Part shown: positions 36,788 to 49,922 of the stretch, in pieces
How the letters are laid out: every line of letters starts with the position of its first letter
Numbering within the stretch: the first letter of the stretch is position 1
Source of the DNA: Mugil cephalus
Taxonomy: Eukaryota > Chordata > Actinopteri > Mugiliformes > Mugilidae
DNA length: 64,000 bases
Direction: 5' to 3'
Assembly: GCF_022458985.1 (NCBI RefSeq)
Contig: NC_061771.1
Location: 19,231,501 to 19,295,500 of the forward strand
Notes under the pieces: generated by a model
Databases searched by the model: none
Told to the model about the DNA's origin: nothing
What the model saw: only the letters and a program-made list of their open reading frames with translations
Program-made: the position numbers and the translations under genes

Positions 36788-37177
36788 ACCTGAACTTTGT
36801 CCGAGTTCACTGGTATTATCCAAAAAAAATACTAAAGAAAGGCAACTGGACTTGTAGAGTTGCCTCTGCATTGATGGATGTACTGTACCATGACCTGGAA
36901 GACTGAGAACCTTCATTTATTCGTACACTCACCATCTGAAGCAATTTAAGGGTCACAGCAGAGTTTGGTTTTGACTTTGGTTTATTTTACGTTCTACTAA
37001 ATTCCCGGACTTATTTCCATTATTATTCCACTGTTCATTAATCTGACTTTAGACTCATGCGTTTCATGAGTCTGGACTCAATGGGGTGTTACCAAACAGA
37101 TTATTCCAATTAAGGTAATAGTAGGTAGTAGTGATTTAATTGCACAGATTTAGTTTGATTTCATAACTCGCTTGTGT

Positions 37178-37183
37178 AATAAA
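37178..37183 (+). terminator. candidate polyadenylation signal for dchs2
   Basis: AATAAA lies about 390 bases after the dchs2 stop codon. A second copy sits at about 37449. Either could end the transcript. Confidence 0.45.
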
Positions 37184-39133
37184 ACTAATATCTGGAAAAG
37201 CCTGTCTTGGTTTATATTCTTATAATGCAGCAGTTTGAAGCAGAGCAGATGTTCTGCTTTGCTGTAAACATTATAAGAGGGGCAGAAAATGAAACACTTT
37301 GTTATTGCACTTGGCCGCGGCATCGAAATGGTGAAACCTTTTCACAGTTGGTTTAACTTTAATAACCAAAGAAAGGCAACATTGTTCTGTGGTTATGTCT
37401 ATCTTCCTGGAATCATAAAAAACAAAAAATATCAAAAAGTATTTATTGAATAAAGGCTCTTTCTCCCTCTAGGTCCTTTCTTTAATATATTCTGCCAGTT
37501 AAATCACAAACAGAACTTATTTTATTCCTTTGATCAAGTTTTTAATGCAATATAATATTTATCTTGTAGAGTAGACATCGCCCAAAACCAACAAACTATC
37601 TAGGATTATACACAATGACAACAGCAATGACACTAATTCTGTGCAGATTTAAGAAATATGAAATATATTGAGCTTGCTGTCATTGTTCATTAAACAATTT
37701 TCAGATTCTGGCTGTTTGCTGACATTTTCTCATTAATAGAAACAATCTGTTCCCTTCATCATTGTTTCTTTGTGCTCATAGCAGACTATGGACACCTTGA
37801 TAAAAAACAGCACTTTATGTACAATTTCCACACGATGGTATAATGTTAAATATTAATTCATTTGCAAAGAAATTTGTATATATAAATATATATACATTTT
37901 TTTCTTCCAGTCTGTAAATGACAATAAGCAAAGTGCACAAATTAGGTTTTTTTTTCTCACCGTACAACTAAGAAAATAAAATAATAAAAAGAATGATCAT
38001 TTGATTATTTAATGCAGTGTTTCCCATTGGGCGCTGGAAGGGATTTTTATTAAATCACTATACAGTTGAAGGTGCAAACTGCAATTTGATTGGGTGGGAG
38101 AGGCGGCAAGTGGTAATTTTAGCTTCATGAATCCTTTTTTGTCACAGTGTCGGCATTTTTGGGTGTTTTTCTCCAACAGCATCTATAATAGTTTTAAAAT
38201 CATTAAAAAATATATATTGTTTCCAGTATTTCTAACTGTCATCACTTCTTGAGGGCCAAACTTCTTGGTTTGGCTTTAGAACTGTATAATCCTGGTGAGC
38301 TGTCACATTATATTTGTTACTATAATTCAATCATTTTCTTTTTTTTTTTTTTTTTTCCTCAGCGTTGCCGCAAAGAGTTGCAACATCCATAGATTTGTGT
38401 CAGGTTTGAAGCCAACCCCCTTTTTTTCCCCGTTTTTGAATGGCCAGTTCCAAACCTCTTCATCCACGTGTCCATTGATTCAAATATGCAAAATTTAACA
38501 TATAAAGCGAAATAACCCCTGTTATTGCATTTTGTCCTGTCTTATTTAAAGGAGACTTTTAATTAGTTTTTTTTTCCTGTAGTCTGCTCAAACAGTTATC
38601 TGAATATATAAGAATTTAGCTTCTCCTAGAAAAGTAATGAAATCGTGGCTCCACTTGGTCTGCTATTAATCCAAATGTGCTGCCTTCAGGCGACACATGA
38701 GCTAAGAAACCACTAAAGTCTTTATCAGGAAGAATCATGAAAGATAATAAACAGTCGGGCCTTGGACTTGTGCCCTGCATGTGATCACTGATTGCTGAAT
38801 AATTATTTATTGACTCAGTTCAGTTCTCTCTTTGGCACCTCGGAGGGTTTTGACAAAGCTCCACACTCCTCTGTATGTGTGTTTTTAGTGGGTCTTTGGC
38901 CTCAGGATCTGGCGATCGAAAAGTCCTCTCGTCATATCGGGTGATCCGGCCAAACAAGCTTCTGTGTCTCAGCCTGTGACTCAGTTGTCTCAAACATCTT
39001 TACACTCGGGAAGAGTTAATTTGTCAAGAAAGGTCAGGAAGTCTCAAGATTCTTTAGCACTTACACAAAGACAAGGTTTCTGAATATTGTTCAGCACGTG
39101 TTTGCGATTACACAAACCAAATCATCTTACAAC

Positions 39134-39533
39134 GAGTGACGTGCGGATCGATACTGAAATGCTCAAATCGATACTTTTAATATTTCAGTCATTCGAGGTA
39201 ATGTAGGAACACAGATGAAACACCTCAGGTTAAACCACAACACAGGCATTTATGATGAGGAGGACAGAAGAGGAGAGCACAGGGTCAGAATTAAGATGCA
39301 AGTTTTCATTTTATAGTAGTTCTTAATAATTAAACAATAGTTTATTTCAATAGTGCTTTTATTTTATTTGTTTCTTTGTTAGAATTTGAAACAGCATTTT
39401 CACATATTTTTGCATGGTAGTGTCCTCTGTTTAGTTTTTCTGTTGTTGTATATATATATAGCTAAATTTTACAGCCTAAATTTTACTCGATATCGGATCG
39501 AAAAGGAAATCGGTGGTATCAAACATCACTACT
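39134..39533. repeat. probable non-autonomous DNA transposon (about 400 bp)
   Basis: One end reads GAGTGACGTGCGGATCGATA. The other end, reverse-complemented, reads GTAGTGATGTTTGATACC. The ends therefore form imperfect inverted repeats of the pattern AGTGAyGT...GATAC. Internal ATCGATAC/GATCG motifs recur near both ends. No transposase frame is present. Confidence 0.5.
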
Positions 39534-41224
39534 TAAAACTAGATTTTGACGCAGACACGGTCACACTGAATATCAACTTTGTTTTTTTGAATGTGTCAAC
39601 CCTCATAGTTTTCTGCTTGAGAGAGGTTACAGATGCTAGATGCTATGCACAAGACTATCTGAGGTAAGCCGGTAACAAATCCAGCAGGTAACATGAGTCT
39701 GTGTTCAGGGAGGGAAACCAGAGCAGGGAGGGAAACCTTTTTTGCTGCACCTTAGAGTTTAGAGAAGAGTAAGAGGAACTGGACCTTAGACCTGGCAATA
39801 ATGCAGGTCTCATCTTAATAAGGCCCTCATAGAGTCGACTGAACTGTGCTGCAGATGAGCATATTTATCTGAGGAAAAGTTTTCATTTAATCACGTAATT
39901 GTGAACCAGTCGACGTCCTGTGAGCCTGAGGCTTTCAGAACACCTGGGAGGTCTTTGAATCTGACAAACACAGTCAAATTAACAACCAACTCATTTTTTT
40001 TTTATACTTTCTGAAAAAATACCAACAACAACAACAAAAAAAAAACTGATTGTAGTGCAATACTGCTGATATTGTGCAAGCTGTTCCAAAGACGTGGTCT
40101 GTAAATGTTTGGGACCTAAATTAAGAGCATATTGTCAGATGAAAAGCAAATGCAGTGCGAAGCCTCGCGTGAATCATAATTGACAATTTAAGGACTGCGT
40201 TACTTCATAAAACGTCCTTAATTCTGACGCATTCAACTGAATCAGTGGATGTTGGGAAACCTCTCGTTTATGTTTGACAAATGTGGCCGCTTGTATAAAT
40301 CAGTAGCTAATTAACAAACTAACTGAAGGATAATGAATTATCATGCTTTACCTTGACCATAATGCACAGCCGTCTGCATCAGATCCCCAGCTGTCAGGTC
40401 CATGGTGTTCCCTCTGAATCAGTTTACCTGTGGAACAAGAAGAAAAGATCTACATCTGATACTCATGTCTGATAGCCAACTGGAAGAAGCGGCATTGCGG
40501 CAAATAAAGCACAGCTGTGTTCTTCTTGTGCTGGCTTGAATTTCATATTTATCTCTATTTGCATTCTGCTGAGATATGTACGGGCCTCTAAACAAGTCCT
40601 GCATTGCGGTTTCTGGCTTGTATCAGAGTGAGACCTGAGGCTGTATGATGCACTGGAGGAATTTAGGTTACATTCATCTGGCAGAGGAACAGCTGTGGAG
40701 CGGGGAAGTGCAGTCGGGGTGACAGCTATAATAAAATGCTTTAAAATGCATCTTGTCCTGTAGATTTTTTAGTTTTAATTTCTGGCAAAAAAAAAAAAGA
40801 AGTGAAAAATAGAAATGTAATTTGATGGACTACACAACAACACACAGAAGTCTGGTACGAATATTTCTTTTGTGTTTATATGTGTGCCTCATGTAAACAT
40901 TTGTGTTTAGTTAAACTGGAAGTTTAAACATAGGCAATTGTACAATCTAATTGAATGTAATTATAACAGCCAGATCCGGGTGTTTTATATTTTCGTGCCA
41001 GAAACACATGGGATTGTGTTGTTGGATTGGGAAAGAAGCTGTATGTCTGTGATAATGATTTGTACCATAAGATACTCATTATGAATTCCACCTGTTGCAT
41101 TTAAGAGAAGTTATTTATTTATTTTTTACTTGGAATAGATATATGTATATATTTTTGTTGAGCCTTTAAAAGGGGTTTGCATTCTTTCCATATATCAGTT
41201 TTAAAAAATTACATATATGTTCAT

Positions 41225-41615
41225 TTAACCTCCTCAGACCCTGCGTCCTCATATGGGGGCGTTAAATTTTAAGTTTAATTGCATCTTATTCTGCTTCATT
41301 TAAACCTATTGTCCCCATTAGTGGATGCTTTAGTCTGCCATTAAGTGGTAGCAAAGCTTCAAACGTATTTATTTATTTATGCCTTTTAACGTTCCTAGTT
41401 TGATATGACGCGCAATTAGCACGTTGGGGGTGTTGGGACTTCATTGTTTGCAATTCCGTCATTGCACAGCCACGTTCAGGCAATAAAATAATTCCAGTGT
41501 GTTTTCTTTTCAAAAACTACTACTTCCTGTTCAAAGATGATGCTTAGTTTTTATACGTCTTTACCTCGGAGAAATGAAAAATGCATAACAAATGAAAGCT
41601 CAGGTCTCAGGAGGT
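41225..41615 (-). repeat. dispersed repeat family A, copy 2
   Basis: Reverse-complemented, it aligns in ordered blocks with 7371-7895, including TTTGCTACCACT, GGCAGACTAAAGCATCCACT, CGTCATATCAAAC and GAACAGGAAGTAGTAGTT. This copy lacks some internal sequence present in copy 1. Confidence 0.75.
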
Positions 41616-44600
41616 TTATCAGTCACTGCTGAAATAATAGAAAGGTTGTGATGAAACACAATAGTGCACAATTTTTGTAACATTATCTTCTATAATGAAC
41701 CTCAAAGCCTCCGTTCCCTTAATTATGCATGACTCTAAACCTTGATATAATGTAAGCAAATGTGATAATTTACATAAGAATTCACTGGGTACATTTACAT
41801 GAATGGCCGTGGAGACCAAAACATGTTTATTGCTGCTGTTAATTTGAACATGTCTACATACACTCTGAATTTAAGATGGGGTTATTTGGGGATGGACTCT
41901 CTATTGGAGCCAAACTCGAGGAGCAGTTGTTGCTACTTTTTTCAGTCCTTGTGGTTTTGCTTTCTCATCTTTCCTGCCAATTACTAGGTAAACTAGAGAA
42001 ATGGCGAAGACCAAGCATCATGTATGTACATCAGTATGTATAGTTGGGTATATCACCATTTATTTATTTATTCAATGTAATATTTGGGGGAAAAAAACAC
42101 ACAAAAAGCTAGGACCACCGGTTTTCCTCAGCAGCTTCTGAATGGAGCCATCTATTTCTTGGCGTTTCAGTTGCCACATCAATCTCTTGAATGAGTAAAT
42201 CACCCGCACCTGAACTTCATTTGATCGTCAGTGGAGCTGGAGCATATAAACCTCAGAAACGAGCATCTCTGGTTGTTTTCTAGTTCAGTTGTTTGTTGCC
42301 GTGCTCTGAAACAGGCTAAAACAACAGAGATGTAGATAGAAAAAAAATCACTGGGGTTGCTGGGATCTGTCATGTCTTTTGATGCAGAGTTTGTGCAAGT
42401 GCTTTATGAAAGCTAATACCCATGAAGATGGCGTTATGTATAAATACATGCGTAAAACACAGATCCCAAACGGCACTAAATTCTTATGTGTTTTATTTGT
42501 GAAACAATCCATAGTTTAATCTTATCAGCGCAGTGTTTCTGTTTAGTTTTTCTTTCGAAGCTGACTCCAGACACTGTTTAGCTTTATCAGGTGGATCGTG
42601 GCCAAAGTAGAAATCACCGTCCTCGCTATCATAAATCACCACGAGGCCCTTTGACTTCATGCAATCAAACACATGTGCAGCGTCCTGATGCGTTTCCACA
42701 AATCCGTACGTCCGTCTGAGCTGTGTTGCTGAAAGACTACATAAACATTGTCACACTGAGAGCACGCTTTATGCTTCATTTGCGAGCTGGAAACAATCCA
42801 AAAAGTTTCCAATATGCTCTCACCCCCCCCTGAAAAAAGGGGGTGGGGGGCACATTTGACAGCATGAGAGAGAAGAGTTAGCCGTTGCAATTCATTAACA
42901 ATGTGGACTCCTTTTAGAATGAAGTTATAACGCAGTCAATTCCTGCGGACGTTTCTAATGGTAACACAAAGATGGCGGATTCAATTTACATAAAGAATTC
43001 ATCACAGAACACGTAAACTGCACTCTGTGACCAAGGCTTACCTCTGTTTTGATCAGAAACATGTGGAACATCCTTTCTATGCTTTTCAGATGTTTGACAA
43101 GTGTGTGGGGCGACGGATGCCAGAGTGCCTCGCTGTGCCTGCCCCTGATGGAAATTAATACAGACATGATGTGGGATAGCTGAGCGGAGAACAAGAGTTT
43201 GAGGAGGGGATGTGTGCAGCATGTAGAAGCTGGACTGTGTCTTGCTGTGTTGTGTCTTATCAAGGCTTTTTCTTTCTTTTTAGCTCTTAAGCGAGGACAG
43301 ACTTTTCAATCCAAAACAACTTGTTGTACATTCATTTTACGAAACCAACATAACGTCAACATAAATATTCCAAACCTTTTGTTTTACTTTATTTCAAAGA
43401 AAATCATGCTTTCCACTCCACTGCTCCTTCTGCATGTTTTTCTTCTTGCATATTAATGGGGTACTCTAATGTCATGATTCAGAATCAGAAAACATAATGT
43501 CTCCCCAGGAGGAACAATTTAAGGCACATGTGAACAGCATGACGTGTATGAATAAAGTGGATAAATTGCAGACAGGGTAGTATGGATAATAAAAAATAAA
43601 TAAATGGCAACAAGAGACGGTTGCGAAAAATGTGTGTGAAAATGATGCCAATAAACTGATTAAAAACAACTGTGAAATCTGGTATAGAGATATGTTTTCT
43701 TTATACTGTCTTTATATTTTCTTTGGAGGATAAATCCCTTAAAATCACTCCTCCCCTCATTAGTTTCACCTGTCCCTCGTTACCCTATGAACCCACATGT
43801 CTGTGTGTCTCTTGGTATTTGTTTTCGGTTTAATCCTACCTCTTTTTGCAATGTCTCTTTGTTACCTTCCTACTACTATGGCTTCATTTAACTGAATTTA
43901 ATCGTCACATCCACCCTTGCTTCCTGGTGTGTGCCTGACTTTGAGTCTTGCCTCCCTCTACGTAACCTAAACTTTGGACTAATCATTTTAAACTCTGAAT
44001 ACTTTTTTTAAAAAAATTTTAACCAAAATACCTTAAAAACTGAAGTGTTTCTCATTATCGTCAGCTGTTGTGAGTGTAGTTTACGTCTCTGTGGAACCTA
44101 CGTGTCCGTAACCTACGTATGTGGCCTACGCCGGTGTGAGCCATTTATACTTGTGCCTCTTCAGTCTGGCTCGTTCTGTAAAAGACACTGGATGGCGCTG
44201 TGTCTTTTTTAAATTTAGTTTATAGTTTTATTGACAATAAGTGAACAAACAACAGCAAAGAGCAAAATATGAATACATAGAGGGGAGTTAAAGAATACAA
44301 ATTTGTCTGGAAATGGTGGATAAGTTAAAGCCCCAATCGCGTAAGACAATGGCCACTGGAACTTTGGTGGCAATTTCGCTAAAGATGAATCGTGCAAATG
44401 CTTGTACCTCCTCTATTAAACTTTCCTTGACGTGTTTCATCTTTCTTTGACGCGTTTCACCTTTATTGATCCAATACATTTGAACAATAGAATCAATTTG
44501 AAAATTGTGGAGATGGAGAAGCAGCCAGAAATCCTAAAGCAGAAAAACACTACTACCTAGCAGACCAATCACAGCTCTTTCTGGGAAGGCAATAATGGTT

Positions 44601-44805
44601 AGCGTTTGAGTTGTCGCCGTAACTATGGTGTCAAAGTGACAGCACATTAGCCAACACTACTTCAGCATCCTAGCTTTGTCACTATGCAGATGTCAGCATG
44701 TTGGTATCAGTATTGGGCTAAGAAAACTGTTTTGTCTCAGCGCTACTTCACAGAGGTGTTAGCATGGCTGTAAACTGAAAAACAAACAAACCAGAAGAGT
44801 GGAAG

Positions 44806-45416
44806 GAGACACTCAGTGCGTTTACATGCAGAGCTTAATCGAGCTATGCTCAAAATTTGACTTTCCGACTACATTTCTTATCCCAGTTTACATGCAGGGC
44901 AAGAAAATCGAATAACTGTTCTCCTCCTCCACACTAGGTGGTGATACGTGTCTTTTCAGCGGGTTAATACCACGTTAATACGGCCCATTTTCCAGTTGAA
45001 CTATTACGTCATATAATAAACAAGAGTCGTTCATGCGGCAGACTGGCATTTCAAACAACAACCAGATGGATAATAGTACATTTTTTAATCTCGTACTTGT
45101 TGTTCGCGCTACTTCTGGTGCAGATAAGCTGCATGATATCCTTCAGACGGTTCTTGTAGCGGCTTTATTTAGCTTCTTCTTCTTCTGCGACCGGCTTTCT
45201 TGCATGTTTTTGTTCTTTGGTCATACAGCAGCGCAGTATTTCTGTATCATGCTCACACACGTTGTTTAGTTAAAGTCCAATTAAGGCGTATACATACCGA
45301 AGAAAATCGATTTCCAATCGCATTATCTGGGTGTCTTAATCGGATAATGGGAAGAAGGCAGAAAAAGAAGGCAATAATTCATTTTTTTCAAGTGCTTGTA
45401 AACCAGTGAGTGTCTC
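44806..45416. mobile_element. MITE-like element with terminal inverted repeats (about 610 bp)
   Basis: The left end starts GAGACACTCAGTGCGTTTAC. The right end, reverse-complemented, starts GAGACACTCACTGGTTTACA. These are near-identical terminal inverted repeats. The interior has no transposase frame. Motifs such as TTAATCGAG, AAATCGA and AATCGGATAA recur inside. Confidence 0.65.
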
Positions 45417-47655
45417 ATAGGATTAGACAGTGATTTTAAGTGGGAAGAGAAATTCCAACAACTTAATGTGTCATGCAAATTAAGAAGCTGACCTCGCTTC
45501 ATTGTTCAAACTAAACTTTTAAATCGGTGTGTGGCGTAGTGAAGGAATCATAGCTGAGATGGAGGACTTTACGGGAATTGGCGCGATACGTCACACTTTT
45601 GCGAAAAAACAAAGGAGCATGTCGGGTAATGCTAGAGTGACCACAAAGAGACGAGTATCGCGTACTGCACCCCCTGGGTAATGTAGTTTAAGTGCCATTA
45701 TGAATCAACAGGAGGAGGTGCAGACTGCTTGTGAGCAGCACTCCAGACACAAAGGGAAAAGATCCAACGCTCCAGAGGGTGAAATTTAGAAGTTGCAGCA
45801 TTGTGTGCTAGACTAACCAGCGAGACTTTTCTAAACCATGGAAAGAGATGCATCTGACTGTGACTGACAAAAATCCATAAAGTTGTCCGACACCCTCAAG
45901 TCTATGGATATGGATATTGAAATTTTGGTTTTCAGCATGGAATAAATCTTAGTTTCAAGCCCAGAAAGCAGGGAAAAGTCTCCCTGTTCCCGCACTCACA
46001 CATACACTCACACACAAAGTCAGGCCTGGAGCCCCTTGAATGAGACCAGTGGGGAGAGGGAAAGGGGCTCTGCTTGTGGAGGGCAGGACAAGGAGGGTCA
46101 AACAGGCTTTCGATGTATGTAGGAGCCTCGAGCGCCACATTTGGGTCCAATCAAATCAGCGATGTTTTTTGGCTGCAATATATAAAACAGATGGACCAAA
46201 AATGGGACAAGTTCCGAGTCTTTTGTACGAAAAGCTGTTTGAAGTAAAAGAAGTAGCGTTCTCTTTCTTTCTGAGGCTGCTGACCCATGCTTTGCAGCTT
46301 TCTCTTTCTTTTTATTATATAAAATGCCGTCTGCTCTCGTTGTTTCACACCATTGAGTTTCTTTGAACTCTCATTGTCTTGTTTGTTCTCCTGCTTTTTT
46401 TTTTTTTTTTTTATTACTTCATAATATTTAATATTTCAGTTTCTTTTGTAGCCGACATGGCCTTCTTTTAACATTAATAATGTCTCGGCCTCTGACCTGC
46501 CTGTAATATGAGCCCCAATAGATTCAACCTAGTGTGAATGTCACATTTAAAGAGTGTCTCTGGACATGCAAAGTTGTCTCACACCCTAAAATGACCTCTA
46601 ACCCCCTCAGGAAAGCGGCGCTTCGTGAAGGGGAGGAGGCTGTGGTTGTTTTAGCCACAAGGTGAAAACAAGAGGGCAGGTGTGCCCTACAGGGGCCTCT
46701 GCTCCCTGCACGAGGGGGCCTGGTTCTCCCGTGATGGATGGGTCGTTCCGAAATGCCAGACCCCTTTGGGACAGGGTCCACAGCAGGGGAGGCACCATCT
46801 GGGAAAAGAATGTCAAGGCTGGCCCGAGGGTGGAGATTTATGCCCCAACCTCAGGTTCAAATGGCTGCGTCTGACACTGCCTAGACGAGGTGGCAATGAC
46901 GGCTTTCCTCCCCTCTTTTATCCAAAAAGAGTCCATCCATTTTTGTCTCTGAGGACATGAAGAGGATGAAGGGGATCAAACAAAGTTGGAGTCAAGTTTC
47001 CTCCGATCTAGCAGTCTTAACATTTAAAACATATTTGGGGTAGCACTAGTTTTGCAGTAATTTGTCCTTCACCAAGAAGAGGTTATGTTGCAAAATAAAA
47101 AATAAGGTTTTCATTTTTTTTTTCATGTCCAACCACCAAAGCGTGCAAAAATGAAGGAAAAACAGATGAAACAAACAACACATGCCCAAGATGTATTTTT
47201 GTTTTTAGCCCCCCGAGGTTGGTCAGAGCAGTTTTCTGAATCGATTTACCATCATCCATACACGTTCACACGCACAATCCAGCCCCTACAGCCTCTGTGG
47301 AGTTGACATAGATAGTATCATCCACTGACCAGAGACATCTCCACTGGTAACATGAATCAGAGGCCCCAGAAGTTGTCTGATTGGCCTGTTAGTGCCTCGA
47401 CTGCACAAGGAGCGTGGAAGAGGCACTAGAGAGGTATTAGAGTCGTAGGCGCAGATGTCGGAGGGAAAAATCTCAGTGTTTGTGTGTGTAGTGTAGTGTG
47501 TGCGGTAAGAAAGCACGGTGTCCCATGTGGAGCTCATTTTATCCCTTCACTTTGTAGATAATCTGGAGAGTGGAGAAGCATAATGCGTCTGTCCATTTAT
47601 TTAGTTTGATGCACAGAAACAAAGACAAATACACTGCCGCTCTTATAATCAGGGA

Positions 47656-47661
<6 letters not shown>

Positions 47662-47707
<46 letters not shown>

Positions 47708-47710
47708 GTG
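47662..47710. repeat. (GT)n microsatellite with TA-rich edges
   Basis: About nineteen GT units followed by TATATATGTGTGTG. Confidence 0.95.
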
Positions 47711-48140
47711 TGTTAGATACAGAAAGAGGAAGTCAATGAATGTGTGTTTTACAACACATGCATTCCCTACAAAAGTGTGAATCTTGCACAAAAGTCATCG
47801 AAAAAGTGACTTGACGGGTACTTGTCGGCAGCCTGGAGTCTGACAACACACCATTTAGATTTTCAGCCAATACAAAGGGAAAAAAATCCCTCCATAAGCA
47901 ATTGAGTAGGTCGAATACCAATCAGGGTCTTTTTTTTATTATAAACAAATTCAACTCCACTGCGTTCTCGATATTGCTGCTATTCTTCTGTCCATAACTA
48001 TGTAAAGTCTCCCCTACCAGTTTCATTGGCCGGCTAGATCAATGCTGGGCCTTGATTAGTTGTCGACGCCAGATCACTTTGTGACATGGGGAAGGGTTAA
48101 ACCTTTATTAACCTTGATTATCTGTTGAATAGGAAACTAC

Positions 48141-48355
48141 ACCGATCAGCCACAAGATTAAAACCACTTATAGGAGAACTAGACAACGTTGACCATCTTG
48201 GGACAATTCCATGTTCTCCTGGGAAACGTCTGGACCTGCTATTCATATGGATGTTACTTAAACATGTACCACCCACCTGGACCAGACCAGACACCCCCAC
48301 CCCATAGCAATGACACTACTTGATGCAGAAGCCATCCCCAGCAGGATGCAGCCTG
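48141..48355 (+). mobile_element. Tc1/mariner-like transposon fossil, copy 2
   Basis: It starts ACCGATCAGCCACAAGATTA, a variant of the end seen at 24964. From 48211 the plus strand translates as MFSWETSGPAIHMDVT followed by a stop and then TCTT, homologous to the transposase block in copy 1. It keeps the terminal repeat on the opposite side from copy 1. Only about 215 bases remain. Confidence 0.75.
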
Positions 48356-49902
48356 ACACAGAGACACACACAGAGACACAAAAAAAACAGCTTAGGAACA
48401 ACTTCAAAGAACAAACAAACATGAAAACATCTCGAGGAAAATCCAAGAATTGTCAGAAAACAGTGCAGCCTTTTAATATGTCTTATAAGCAGATTAAATT
48501 TTCTGTCCGGTGGGCAGAAATTCTCTTAAAAACTGTCCCAACTCCTTGATGCTGAGAAAGTTTGTCATTTCTTCCTTGCCATTTCAGTTGTAATGGCAGC
48601 CTTGACACACAGACATCACGCATGGAATGAATTAGAATAAATGTTACATTCAGCCTTGTATACGCTGGTTGTGTCATCCGATCGGGGATACGTAACCTCT
48701 GGCAGTCTGAGGTATAGAGCCAGTGCGATGTTTTGGTTGGAACGCTCAAACCCGACATCGTGCCATCACCACAACTTAACCAGTGCTCTTGCTGTGATTA
48801 AGCAGCGCAGTGAGAGATAAGCACGCCTATGTTTACTTTCTGGTCGTGTGCTAAACTGTCTTGCGGGCGCAGCCACGACGATGCTTTAAAAAGAAAACGG
48901 CGGGACAGAAGCAGAATGTCAGACGATTAAAGCAGAAGCACTTAGAAGAGGTTGTTTTGCTGGATGTTTGAGGTTGGAAAAGCCCTCGGCATTAAAGAAG
49001 AGCCATCATTTGGTTAACGTGAGGCCAGATTTTTAAGTGTGTGTGCGGTGATGTGTCTCCCCAAAGAGTTTAGGATACCTCTGGATCTTTTCCTCCTCTT
49101 CCCAGCAGGACTGTGGCGGTTTAATGTGCTCTGCCTCGGGCTTGTTCCATTTGCCTATACACACCGAAACAGACCGAAACACACACACACAAACACACAC
49201 ATACAAGGTAGTGATGCTACTCCAAACCACTGGTAACACACTTCTGGGAGTGTGCTGAGGAATAATTAAGGGCTTGGGGATTCTGTCTGAATGTGTCGAG
49301 GTTTCTTTTCCTCCATCGTCTCAGCGGGAGGATTCATGTGGAGTTTTAATGTTGCCTTCTTTGTATGAAAACCGGAAAGTAGTGAAGACTTGTTGGTAGG
49401 TCCATTAGACTACTTAATGTTTGCGCCCACACTTTCACAATTTATTTTTATGGAGGAGAAAATTTTCCACTTTCGGAAATTATCTTTAAATTAAATTGTC
49501 AGCAAAAGAATGCCTCACTTTATATGATGAATTTGTAAAAGCTTATAATTAATGCCGGTTGTTGGAGGCAGAACACACTCATGTTTGATGCTCCAACCTT
49601 TTTGTGTGTGTGGCTCAGAATCTACAATAACTGGTCATTAATCACAGGGTCAGCTTCCACCTCACACAGCCTGCTATCATCTAACGGTGTTCAAGTAGCA
49701 CGGCAGAGCCATGTTGTGTGTTTTTGCTATGCATGTTGTGGGTTTTGGGGTCTTGTTTCTTCTTGTGTAGTCTGGGGGACAGGATGCCTACTTCTGTCTT
49801 CCTAAACCTAAACCCTAGTCGTCCCATAAAATGAGCTGGAAGTACCATGCTGTTTATATGCAATTCCATGACATCACGTAGACCTTGCATTATAACTATG
49901 CA

Positions 49903-49922
49903 GTGTGTGTGTGTGTGTGTGT
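49903..49922. repeat. (GT)n microsatellite
   Basis: About ten GT units. Confidence 0.9.

Noticed and set aside
46524-46960. Several overlapping GC-rich open frames on both strands
   Set aside because: Frames are open on both strands because of composition. The translations are proline/glycine-rich and mutually overlapping, with no family motif.
47662-47710. Long GT run as a regulatory Z-DNA element
   Set aside because: GT microsatellites are abundant in fish spacers and nothing nearby ties this one to a promoter.
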